Below, piece after piece: positions 16,693 through 26,000 of a stretch of DNA of 64,000 nt. The notes below the pieces were generated by a model. The model did not search any database and was not told where the DNA came from. It was given only the letters and a program-made list of their open reading frames with translations. Both the position numbers and the translations under genes were made by a program. Numbering within the stretch: position 1 is the first letter of the stretch; every line of letters starts with the position of its first letter. Location: the NCBI RefSeq assembly GCF_042433085.1, contig NZ_JBHLWA010000010.1:62001-126000 (forward strand). Direction: 5' to 3'. Source of the DNA: Gallibacterium melopsittaci. GTDB taxonomy: Bacteria; Pseudomonadota; Gammaproteobacteria; Enterobacterales; Pasteurellaceae.

Positions 16693-18294
16693 ATGACCGA
16701 CCAAAATCGTTTTTATCAACATAAAAGACCTGATGATTGCCGTAAAGAAAAAAATCGTCCTTTCACAGGCGAAGAATATTTAGAAAGTCTTCGCGATGGT
16801 CGTGAAATTTATATTTATGGAGAGCGTGTTAAAGATGTAACTACTCACCCTGCATTTAGAAATGCGGCCGCTTCTATTGCTCGCCTTTATGATGCGTTAC
16901 ATGATCCAAAAAGCAAAGATGAGTTATGCTGGGAAACAGATACTGGCAATGGTGGTTATACTCATAAATTTTTCCGTTATGCAAGAACAGCTGAAGACTT
17001 GCGTGAACAACGTGATGCAATCGCAGCATGGTCACGTCTTAGCTATGGCTGGATGGGTAGAACGCCTGATTATAAAGCTGCCTTTGGTACCTCATTAGGT
17101 GCAAATGCTGATTTCTATGGTCCGTATGCTGACAATGCCCGTGAATGGTATAAACGTATTCAAGAATCTTGCCTCTATTTCAACCACGCTATCGTTAATC
17201 CACCAATTGACCGCAATAAACCAATCGATCAAGTAAAAGATGTCTATGTTAAAGTTGAAGAAGAGTTAGAAGACGGTATTATCGTGAGCGGAGCAAAAGT
17301 AGTCGCAACCAACTCTGCATTAACCCACTATAATTTTATCGGTTTCGGTTCGGCACAAATTATTGGTTCAGACGAAAAATTTGCCATGATGTTTATTGCT
17401 CCAATGGATGCAAAAGGGGTGAAATTAATTTGCCGTCACTCTTATGAATTAGCGGCAGGTGCGACAGGTTCACCATATGACTTCCCTCTTTCTAGCCGTT
17501 TTGACGAAAACGATGCCATCTTAGTCTTAGATAAAGTCTTTATTCCAAAAGAAAATATCTTAATTTATAAAGATTTTGATCGTTGCCGTAAATGGGCACA
17601 ATATGCAGGCTTTGCAACATTATTCCCAATGCAAGCGTGTACTCGTTTAGCCGTAAAACTTGATTTCCTATCAGGTATTATTCACAAAGCCTTACAATGT
17701 ACAGGCGTAATCGAGTTCCGTGGTGTTGCTGCACAAATGGGTGAAGTGTTGGCTTGGCGTAATCTTTTCTGGTCATTAACCGATGCAATGTATGGTAACT
17801 CTTTCTCATGGGAAAGTGGCTGCCGTATGCCAAGTTTAGCAGCTATCCAAACTTATCGTGTAATGGCACCAATGGCATATCTTGCTGTGAAGAAAATTGC
17901 GGAACAAACCGTAACCAGTGGATTGATTTATCTCCCATCACACAAAATTGATTTTGATAATCCAGATATTGATAAATACCTCGAAAAATATGTGCGTGGT
18001 TCAAATAATATTGAATATCGTGAACGGATTAAGATCTTAAAATTATTATGGGATGCGATTGGCACAGAATTTGGTGGTCGCCACGAATTATATGAAATCA
18101 ATTACGCAGGTAGCCAAGAAGAAGTTCGTTTACAAGTCTTAGGTCAATCAACCGCAAACGGTATTCTACAAAAATGCTTTGATCTGGTTGATCAATGCTT
18201 GGCAGATTACGATGAAAACGGTTGGAAAGTACCGCACTTGACGAATCCAGATGATATTAATATTCTCGGTGACCTTAATAAATTCTGTAAATAG
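16693..18294 (+). CDS. hpaB: 4-hydroxyphenylacetate 3-monooxygenase, oxygenase component
   Basis: HpaB hydroxylates 4-HPA to 3,4-dihydroxyphenylacetate with FADH2 supplied by HpaC. The 533-residue protein (E. coli 520) has the two-component flavin monooxygenase features: RPFTGEEYLESLRDGREIYIYGERV at the start (key part LRDGREIY), GRTPDYKAAFGTSLGAN, NHAIVNPPIDRNK, VVATNSALTHYNFIGF and ATGSPYDFPLSSRFDENDA. I chose the ATG at 16693: an earlier GTG at 16684 lies within the GGAG that serves as its ribosome-binding site. It is divergent from hpaA and followed by hpaC. Confidence 0.96.
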   Translation: MTDQNRFYQHKRPDDCRKEKNRPFTGEEYLESLRDGREIYIYGERVKDVTTHPAFRNAAASIARLYDALHDPKSKDELCWETDTGNGGYTHKFFRYARTAEDLREQRDAIAAWSRLSYGWMGRTPDYKAAFGTSLGANADFYGPYADNAREWYKRIQESCLYFNHAIVNPPIDRNKPIDQVKDVYVKVEEELEDGIIVSGAKVVATNSALTHYNFIGFGSAQIIGSDEKFAMMFIAPMDAKGVKLICRHSYELAAGATGSPYDFPLSSRFDENDAILVLDKVFIPKENILIYKDFDRCRKWAQYAGFATLFPMQACTRLAVKLDFLSGIIHKALQCTGVIEFRGVAAQMGEVLAWRNLFWSLTDAMYGNSFSWESGCRMPSLAAIQTYRVMAPMAYLAVKKIAEQTVTSGLIYLPSHKIDFDNPDIDKYLEKYVRGSNNIEYRERIKILKLLWDAIGTEFGGRHELYEINYAGSQEEVRLQVLGQSTANGILQKCFDLVDQCLADYDENGWKVPHLTNPDDINILGDLNKFCK

Positions 18295-18299
18295 TGAGG

Positions 18300-18326
18300 A
18301 ATGTCGGATACCAAGTATCCGACATT
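18300..18326 (+). other. Perfect 12-bp hairpin between hpaB and hpaC
   Basis: AATGTCGGATAC (18300-18311) pairs with GTATCCGACATT (18315-18326) around CAA. There is no U-tract, so simple termination is unlikely; it starts 6 nt after the hpaB stop and could set the ratio of oxygenase to reductase by protecting or processing the mRNA. Confidence 0.6.
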
Positions 18327-18356
18327 ATTCAACAAATCATTGAGGAAGTAGAGATT

Positions 18357-18860
18357 ATGTCCAAACAACAATTAACACCAGAACAACAAAATTTCCGTAA
18401 TGCAATGGCGAGAATGGCAGCCGCAGTAAATATTATTACCACTCATGGCGAAGCAGGCACTTGTGGTATTACCGCAACAGCGGTTTGCTCCATTACGGAT
18501 ACCCCACCAACAGTTTTAGTTTGTGTAAATCGTAATAGCCAAATGAATCCTGTATTTCAACAAAATAAACAAGTTTGTATTAATGTGTTGTCGGCAGAAC
18601 AAGAAGAGTTAGCTTGCCATTTTGCAGGTATGCGAGATAGCTCAATGGAAGAACGTTTTAATATGGATATTTGGAAAGAAAAACACGAACCTGGACATGC
18701 ACCAGCATTAATCGGTTCACTATCCAATTTACACGGTAAAATTACTACAGTGCATGAAGTTGGCACACATTCGCTCTTTCTGGTTACCTTAGATAAGATT
18801 GATGTACACGAAGGAGATGGGCTAGTCTATTTCAATCGCACATTTCAAACAGTTAAATAA
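18357..18860 (+). CDS. hpaC: 4-hydroxyphenylacetate 3-monooxygenase, flavin reductase component
   Basis: HpaC reduces FAD with NADH to feed HpaB. The 167-residue product matches the flavin reductase family (E. coli HpaC 170): FRNAMARMAAAVNIITTHGEAGTCGITATAVCSIT near the N-terminus (key part GTCGITATAVCS), PTVLVCVNRNSQ, VCINVLSAEQEELACHFAG and the C-terminal GDGLVYFNRTF. I chose the ATG at 18357 for homology and for a GAGG upstream; the reading frame is open back to 18294 but that stretch is the intercistronic hairpin. It completes the hpaBC pair. Confidence 0.94.
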   Translation: MSKQQLTPEQQNFRNAMARMAAAVNIITTHGEAGTCGITATAVCSITDTPPTVLVCVNRNSQMNPVFQQNKQVCINVLSAEQEELACHFAGMRDSSMEERFNMDIWKEKHEPGHAPALIGSLSNLHGKITTVHEVGTHSLFLVTLDKIDVHEGDGLVYFNRTFQTVK

Positions 18861-18871
18861 AATTTATTATT

Positions 18872-18912
18872 TGTTAAATCCCTATCCCTCTTCAATTTGA
18901 AGGGGGAAAGTA
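18872..18912 (+). repeat. Short palindromic repeat after hpaC
   Basis: AAATCCCTATCCCTCTTCAA followed by TTTGAAGGGGGAAAG gives a hairpin (CTTCAA with TTGAAG) of the same design as 16396-16435. It directly follows hpaC and might end its transcript, although no clear U-tract is seen. Confidence 0.4.
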
Positions 18913-18940
18913 ATATCTCTCAATTCAGTCTTTATTCCAT

Positions 18941-19055
18941 TGTAGTGATCCACTAAATTAGTCCCCCCTCTTTCATAAAGAGGGACTAGAGGAGATTTTA
19001 GCTAGCATTTTATTAAATCAAGACTGCCAAATCTCCCAAACCCGCTTTGCTAAAG
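18941..19055 (-). repeat. Dispersed repeat, copy C (3' two-thirds)
   Basis: Read on the - strand it closely matches 33981-34095: shared blocks include TTTGGGAGATTTGGC, TAGCTAAAATCTCC and CTTTATGAAAGAGG, by eye about 85% identical. The end TGTAGTGATCCACTAAATTA (+ strand 18941-18960) recurs exactly at 19813-19832, on the other side of the two-gene module. The rest of 18861-19184 holds no gene; TTGTGATATATTC at 19132-19144 may be part of the promoter of the next gene. Confidence 0.65.
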
Positions 19056-19184
19056 TGTTGCACTTAGTTTGACAATTCAAGCTTCAAAAAATCAAGAAGT
19101 TAAGAAATCAAAAATTGAGCAAATGTTTAGTTGTGATATATTCTTGTATATATTTACTCATTTAATTAAAAGGGAATTAAGATT

Positions 19185-19499
19185 ATGACTAAAAATACTG
19201 TAAGAATAAACTTTGATACAGATTTTGAAACAAAGCAAAAGATTAAAATTTATACTTCTGCTCATAACTTAACAATGAGAGAGTTTTTTGAAGAATTGAT
19301 TGAAGAGAAGTTCAATTCTGATGTTCAATCTTTGACAGAAGAAGAACAAAAAGAAATAGATGAAGCATTTGAATTCTTTAAAGATAAGAAAAAATATAAT
19401 TTTTCTAGTTCTGAACTAAATAACATTGCAAACAGAGTTAGAAATAATAATGAAGATTTAGCAACATTACTGAATATGAATGAGTTCATAAATGATTAA
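19185..19499 (+). CDS. Putative ribbon-helix-helix antitoxin-like protein
   Basis: Family not recognised. The 104-residue protein begins with a short strand (TVRINFDTD) followed by two helices (ETKQKIKIYTSAHNL and MREFFEELIEEKF), the order of a ribbon-helix-helix DNA-binding domain, and then an acidic, charged tail (SLTEEEQKEIDEAFEFFKD) suited to masking a basic partner. AGGGAA lies about 8 nt before the ATG. Its end overlaps the next gene by 8 nt, so the two are translationally coupled. Order, sizes, acidic/basic pairing and flanking repeats resemble a type II toxin-antitoxin operon; this is inference, with no activity shown. The pair is more AT-rich than the neighbouring hpaC. Confidence 0.6.
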   Translation: MTKNTVRINFDTDFETKQKIKIYTSAHNLTMREFFEELIEEKFNSDVQSLTEEEQKEIDEAFEFFKDKKKYNFSSSELNNIANRVRNNNEDLATLLNMNEFIND

Positions 19500-19809
19500 G
19501 TTAGATTTTAGCAATAGTTTTACTCATTTTGTGTTCAATAATGTGTTAAGTCAGCAATCAAAAATTTCCCTCGTAGAAAAACTGCATTCTGTTATTCAAC
19601 TTTCTGAAAATCAAGACAATAAGATTTTCGTTAAAAGAAAACCACAACAAGTCATCGTTTTTGTTAAGTATTTTAGAAAAAATCCTGTGGTAACTGGCTA
19701 CAAATTTGGTCAAACTGACATACTAACTGGAACAAAGAAACGACATTTTAAGACTGTTGAACAGATATTAAGAGAAAAAACAGAAACAGAAATAGAACAT
19801 CTGTATTAA
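19492..19809 (+). CDS. Unknown small basic protein, candidate toxin partner
   Basis: Not recognised. A 105-residue, Lys-rich soluble protein with a central beta-rich stretch (KIFVKRKPQQVIVFVKYFRK, PVVTGYKFGQTDILTGTKK) and a C-terminal helix (VEQILREKTETEIEHL). It has no signal peptide or membrane segment. It overlaps the upstream gene by 8 nt and is followed 3 nt later by a dispersed repeat. The size and fold pattern would suit a RelE/ParE-like toxin, but I cannot identify catalytic residues, so a DNA-binding accessory or another role remains open. Confidence 0.55.
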   Translation: MIKLDFSNSFTHFVFNNVLSQQSKISLVEKLHSVIQLSENQDNKIFVKRKPQQVIVFVKYFRKNPVVTGYKFGQTDILTGTKKRHFKTVEQILREKTETEIEHLY

Positions 19810-19812
19810 ATG

Positions 19813-19927
19813 TGTAGTGATCCACTAAATTAGTCCCCCTCTTTTGTAAAGAGGGCTTTAGCTGTCATAAGGAAACCCAGTGGTTGTTTGATACAGAACT
19901 TCCTTAAAGCTAGGTTTGTTATTAGTC
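19813..19927 (-). repeat. Dispersed repeat, copy A (internally deleted)
   Basis: On the - strand 19927-19847 aligns with 33921-34000 (GACT..TAACAAACCTAG, then CTAAAGCCCTCTTTA at the end), roughly 75% by eye with one indel. It continues directly into GAGGGGGACTAATTTAGTGG, the 3' end shared with copy C, so the middle of the element is missing. It lies downstream of the adhesin gene, in the opposite orientation to copy B upstream of it. Confidence 0.6.
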
Positions 19928-19975
19928 GGTATCGAATTTTTTAATCCAATTTCGTCTATTACTAAAGGCATAAAA

Positions 19976-20012
19976 AAAGTGCATCCATCTGGATGCACTT
20001 TATTTTTACTTC
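19976..20012 (-). terminator. Terminator of the adhesin gene
   Basis: A 12-bp perfect stem, AAAGTGCATCCA (19976-19987) with TGGATGCACTTT (19990-20001). On the - strand it is followed by a T-tract (19971-19977 are A on the + strand), and A-rich sequence precedes the stem, so it can work in both directions. It lies 35 nt beyond the adhesin stop codon. Confidence 0.85.
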
Positions 20013-20036
20013 ACAGTTTATCGGACTACTTAGTTA

Positions 20037-23000
20037 TTACCAAGTATAACCAACACTTACAGAACCGCCTGTATCACCACCGCTGGTTGTCATACCAGAG
20101 ATACGGATACCAACTTTTCCGTTGTCTGAGAGTTTAGAGAAGCCTAACGCTACTGCACTTTCTCCCTTGAAGGTCGCTGTGCCAACTGAAACGGTTGTAC
20201 GTCCCGGTTGAGTGGTTTGTACTAAACCTGCAGTTGCCATCGCTCCTGCGATACCGCCTCTTGACTCTTTGGTTAAGTCGTCAACTCGTTTGTTCACTTG
20301 GTTGATGGCTTTCGTTGTACCTGCTGCTAATGCTTTAACTTGACCAACATTCGCCACATCAGTGTCTTCCACACCAGCTGCCACGCCAGTGATACGAGCT
20401 TTGTTCACATTCAACACTGGTACACTGTTACCTTCAGCATCTTCACCAGTTGTAGAAGTCAACTTCACGTTGCCTTCACCGATGGTGATAGAGTTTTCTA
20501 CTTTAATGTCTTTACTTAAGCCAACTTTGTAGATTGTCTTATCAGACACACTAGTATCTTTCTCAACTTTAATGTTGCTATCTAAGTTAGTCACTTCAAT
20601 ATTCGCTCTCTTCACGACTTCTTTAAACGCTTCACTAATTGTTGTCTTACCAGTTCCGCCGATACCATTTGTACCATCTGTGCCATTCTTCACAGTCACT
20701 TTGCCATCTTTATTTTCAAAGTCACTACCAAGAACATCTGCAACAGATTGTGCTGTAGTATGGAGTTGTCCGCCATTAACAGCTTGTTTGCTGCCTGCTG
20801 CGACCTTACCGTCAGCAACGTTATCCACTGTTAAGCCTTTATCTGGATTATCTGGGTTAACCACTTTCATACCAGCAATAGTTGTATTGGTATTTGTTGG
20901 ATCAATTTCACCATTAGGTTTAAGTGCAACAAACTTATCACCAACTTTCACTAAGGTATCACCTGCACTATTAACATAGCTCATTGGGATGCCGTTGACT
21001 TCGATAGTGTAGCTAATTACGTTAGCTGAACCAGAATCAACTTTGGACACTTTGGTATTCTTACCATCTACCATTACAACAGTGGTATTCGGTTTGACTG
21101 CACCAACGTTTCCAGTTTCTTTAACAACAACCTTACCATTCTCAACTTCTTGTGTCCCTGTGTTTAAGGTAAAGCCTGCATTAACATCTTTTTGGATATT
21201 AGTGACAGTATCGCCTAAGTTAGTGACTTTAGTATCAACTCCCTTGACTTTGTCATCCACATAACCCTTGTTAGCTGCATCGCTATCTTCAGTTGGTGTA
21301 CCAATATTGGTAATTACAGAACCGCCAGCATCAATGGTTTTCTCTTTTTCACCCTCTTCACCGCCTTCTTTATTACGATTACCAAAGGTTAATGAACCAT
21401 CAGTGTATTTACCGTTTTCATCAGTCGCACCACCGATAGAAGTAATACCAGTCAACTTATCGCTCAACTTAACATTTACGATACCACCCTCTTCTGTTGA
21501 AGTCTTGATGTTATCATCACCTTTGAAAGTGAGACCTTGTTTAAGTGAGGTTTCTTTAGCTGCCTCTGTGCCTGCCTTATAAGCGAGTTTAATTGCTGCA
21601 TCGCTACCATCGTCCTTAGTACCATTGAGGTCTTTTTCAGTAATGACTTTTGACGCACCATCGGCACCGTCTTTACCATCAGCACCTTTAGTACCATTGG
21701 TACCGTTCTTAACAACAACATTACCTTTATCATCCACACCGATATAGCCGTCTTTGCCATCTTTACCATCTTTGTTTTTACCATCTAGTACGATGCCATC
21801 AAAGGTTGGAGTTTTCTTCATCTCAATGCTTAAGGTGCCGTCTGCACTGTTGTGAGTGATAAGGTTATCGGCAGTGTAATCCTCTGCGTAGGCTTTTCCT
21901 GCTTCAGGCTCTGTCGGTTTAGTATCTGTTGTATATGTTACTCCAGACTTACCAATGATATTCAACGCTGTACCTAATGGACGATGGATTTCTGCGCCAT
22001 CATTACCGATAAAGGTTAAGCCAGCTTGAGCTACAGTTTGAAGATCGCCAACAGTTGCAGCGTTATTCAAGCCAGTGGTTCTGGTTAATAGACCGCTGTC
22101 ACCAGCCACTGCATCACGTGCAGCTTTGATCAAGTCAGCTTTCGCCTTAGCCACAAGTTGCTCAGCCTTAGCTGTAGCCGCTGCTTCTTTAGCATTGTCA
22201 TCGCCATCTACTTCTGCATCTTTTAATTTAGCAATTAAATCATTGTAGTCAGTCGCTTTTTCAGGCTCTGCTTTGTCTGCATTATAAGCCTCAACAGCAG
22301 CTTTCTTAGCGGCTTCATCGGTCACTAATCCTTTATCACCTAGGTTACCTTTAATATTTGCCAAGGTGGTTGGAGTTTGTGTTTTACCTTCTGGATTGAC
22401 TGCAGAAAGCATTACATTTTCAGGCTTAACAACTTCACCATTACCAGCTTTAGCTAACGCTGCCAATGTTGTACCTGTCTTACCTTCTTTCGCTTCACCA
22501 GTTGCTGCATCGACATCCTCTTTCGCATACCAGAGTCCATCGTTCGCTTTCACTTTACCGTCCACTGTGTCGATTGTGTAATATTTGCCACTTTCGACTA
22601 ATACACGTTCGCCAGTATCTGCTTTAGTGTAAACCACAGTACCTGCTGCGCCATCACGCAAGGCTTGGACTTTGTTAGCGGTTGTTGTGCCGTTTAGACC
22701 ATCACGACCTGCTGGGCCTTGTAAGCCTGTACCTGGTTGTCCAGCTTCACCACCAACACCTGGCTCGCCATCACGTCCTGGCACACCACGGTCGCCGATA
22801 ATCGTTTTACCATCAACACCATCTTTACCTGCGGCACCATCAATACCGTTGATAGGTTTAGTGCCAGCGCCAACTTTCGCTGCTAAGTCATCTAATTGCG
22901 CTTTATTAACTGCATCATTAGCATTCACTCCATTAGCAACATCGGTTAAACGTGCATGATTTACACTGATGGTTGGTGTTGTGCTTTCATCAATATCCTT

Positions 23001-26000
23001 GGTGTCAGGATTATCCTGAGTGCCATTATTAAAGGTAATACGCGCCTCATTAGCTGCACCATTAGTAGCTCCACCACCAATAGAAGTAATACCATTCAAC
23101 TCTGGATTTAGGTTGTATTTCACAATACCGCCCGCATCAATTTGAGCTGTGGTATTAGTACCGTTTTTGAAGTCAAGACCAGTATCTAAAGCAACTTCTG
23201 CAGATTTAGTCAACTCTTTATCTTCAAGTTGAGCTTTATAACCTGTACCATTGCTAGTTTGATATTTCAATTTCACAATGGCATCGCTACCTTTAAGGTT
23301 TTCTTCGGTCACAACACGGGTGACTGACTCACCATCGGTACCGTTTAAACCATCCTTGCCATCAACACCATTCTTGTTGACAACAATATTGCCGTCTTTA
23401 TCTACGCCAATAAAGCCATCTTTACCATCATCACCGTCTTTACCGTTGATAACGATACCTTCAAAGTGAGGTAATTTCTTCATCTCAATACTTAATGTAC
23501 CGTCTTCACTGTTGTGAGTGATAAGGTTATCCGCAGAATATTTCTCTGCTTCATAACCAGTTGCTCCATATTTCGCACCCACTTTACCAATAATCTTCAA
23601 CGCTGTACCTAATGGACGATGGATTTCTACATCATCATTGCCGATAAAGGTTAAGCCAGCTTGTGCCACAGTTTGAAGGTCACCAACAGTTGCAGCGTTA
23701 TTCAAGCCTGTGGTTCTGGTTAATAGACCGCCATTGCCGTCTTTGTCATTACCTGCTACGGCTTTGCGAGCAGCTTCCACTTTAGCTTGCGCTTCAAGTT
23801 CAGCTTTGGCTGTCGCCATGCGCCCTTCTGCTACCTCTTTCCCTAGTTTAATCTTTAGTGCAGCATAATCACTAACTTTTTGTTTATCATCTGTTTGACT
23901 TGCGTTGTAATCCGCTACCGCTTTGTCTTTAGCTGCATCGTCAGCAATTTTTTCTGGAGTTGCAGCCACAGTACCTTTGATATTATCCAACACAGTAGCC
24001 GTATTGGTTGTACCATTCGGATTGACTGCAGAAAGCATTACTTTGTCAGCAGAGAGATGTTTATTCGAATCGTTACCAGCAAGGTCAGCTAGCGTTTGAC
24101 CTGTCTTACCTGCTTTCGCTTCGCCAGTTTTTTCATCGACATCATCTTTCGCATACCAAAGTCCATCGTTCGCTTTCACTTTGTCTTTCACTGTGTCGAT
24201 TGTGTAATATTGGCCATTTTCGACTAATACACGTTCGCCAGTATCCGCTTTAGTGTAAACCACAGTACCTGCTGCGCCATCACGCAAGGCTTGGACTTTG
24301 TTGGCAGTCGTTGTGCCGTTTAGACCATCACGACCTGCTGGTCCTTGTAAGCCATTGCTACCTTTTTCTCCGTTTGTTCCTGGCACACCACGGTCGCCGA
24401 TAATGCTTGCGCCATCTTTACCTGCGGCACCATCAATACCGTTGATAGGTTTAGTACCAGCGCCAACTTTCGCTGCTAAGTCATCTAATTGCGCTTTATT
24501 CACTGCGGAATCGCCAGTTTCACCCGCAGCAATACCACGCACGACAACATCATTAGCCGTTGGATTCTTAGCATCTTCCTCTGTGCCATTGGTTAGGTTA
24601 AGAACTGTCTTACCTTTATCCGCTACACCGTCCGCTGTTGATTTCGTTGGGGTTAAGGTCACTTTCGCATTAGCTGGGGCTTCCTTACCATTATCCAAGG
24701 TTACGCCTGTGAAGGATGGGTTCTTCAACATTTCAATGCGTAAGGTGCCTTTATCATTATGGGTGATAAGGTTTTCATCACTGTATAGCTTACTGGTGTC
24801 GCTCTTATACTTCGCATCTTTCTTACCTTCGATATTTAATACAGCACCTAAGGCTTTATGGATACGATTTGCGTTTTGCTCACCATCCTCTTGGTTGCCT
24901 AAAATATCTAAGCCTGCCATACCTAAAGCTTGTAAATCTGCTAGGGTTGCAGCACGATTCAAGTCACGGCCTTGTTTAGCGTATAAGCCTGTTGCTTCTT
25001 CAGTACTAGTCTTCGCTTTACCAATTACAGCTTGTGCAGCATCTTTGGTGATTGGCACGCCACCAAGTGTGCTACCGTTGGCAGATGTACCACCAGTCTC
25101 AATACCTAAGCCACTGAGTAAATTACCTAACGCAATTGGTGTGGTTAAAGTATTCTTATCACCATCATTTTTATCCACTAATGAGAGATAAATATTTTCT
25201 GGATCACTGATAGCAGCTACTGTTTTCTTGTCACCAACAGGTGCGTTTTCATCTTTATTCCAAGCGCCATACCAAGCTTTAGTCACTTTATCGTAATAAA
25301 GGTCTTTAACATCATCGTATTTATAGAAGTTATCACCCGCTTTCACCACACGATGACCCTCTTTATCGGTATAAACCACAGTACCTTTTAAGCCTTGTTC
25401 TAACTTAGTAATACGATCGCCGATACTGTTGTGTTGGTTATTGTTAATACCTAAGGCTTCAGATAACTGACCGCCAGTAACTGCATCTTTAGAACCAGCC
25501 TTAATCTCACCATCAGCTAAACCTGTGAGTTTAACATCGTTGGCAACGATACTTGCTGCAGCATCCCCTTTAGCACTATTAAAGGTTAAGCGCGCTTCTT
25601 GGGCTACATCTTTACTACCAGCTGTATCATCTGTCGCGTCACGAGAACCACTACCGATAGAGGTAATCTTACGAAGATTAGGATCTAAAGTGAAATCAAC
25701 AACACCTTCTTGCGCACCTAGGCTAATTTGAATGTTGTTATTGTTAGGAGATGCAGTTGTTTCCCCACGGAAATCAAAACCAACTGCAGCTGTTACTGTT
25801 TTACCACCCGTTGCATTCGCTTTATACGAAATTGCTGTACCAGAGAAATTGCCCTCACTTAAGGCTTTTAAAGCATCTTCTACTGCTTGAGTAGTTTTGA
25901 TTCTTAATGAGGTTGGTTGATTATTCTCATCTTTATCATATTCCACGGTAACATAACCATCGCCCACAAAGCGTAATTCTTGGCCTAAAGCGACTGTTTT

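Noticed and set aside
16396..19055. Short regularly repeated palindromes as a CRISPR array
   Set aside because: Copies differ in length and sequence, are unevenly spaced by hundreds of bases, and no cas genes are present.
19858..19971. A 37-codon open frame on the - strand (MPLVIDEIGLKNSIPTNN...)
   Set aside because: It lies almost wholly inside dispersed-repeat copy A, its start overlaps the adhesin terminator and it has no ribosome-binding site; the homologous repeat copy B does not keep the frame.
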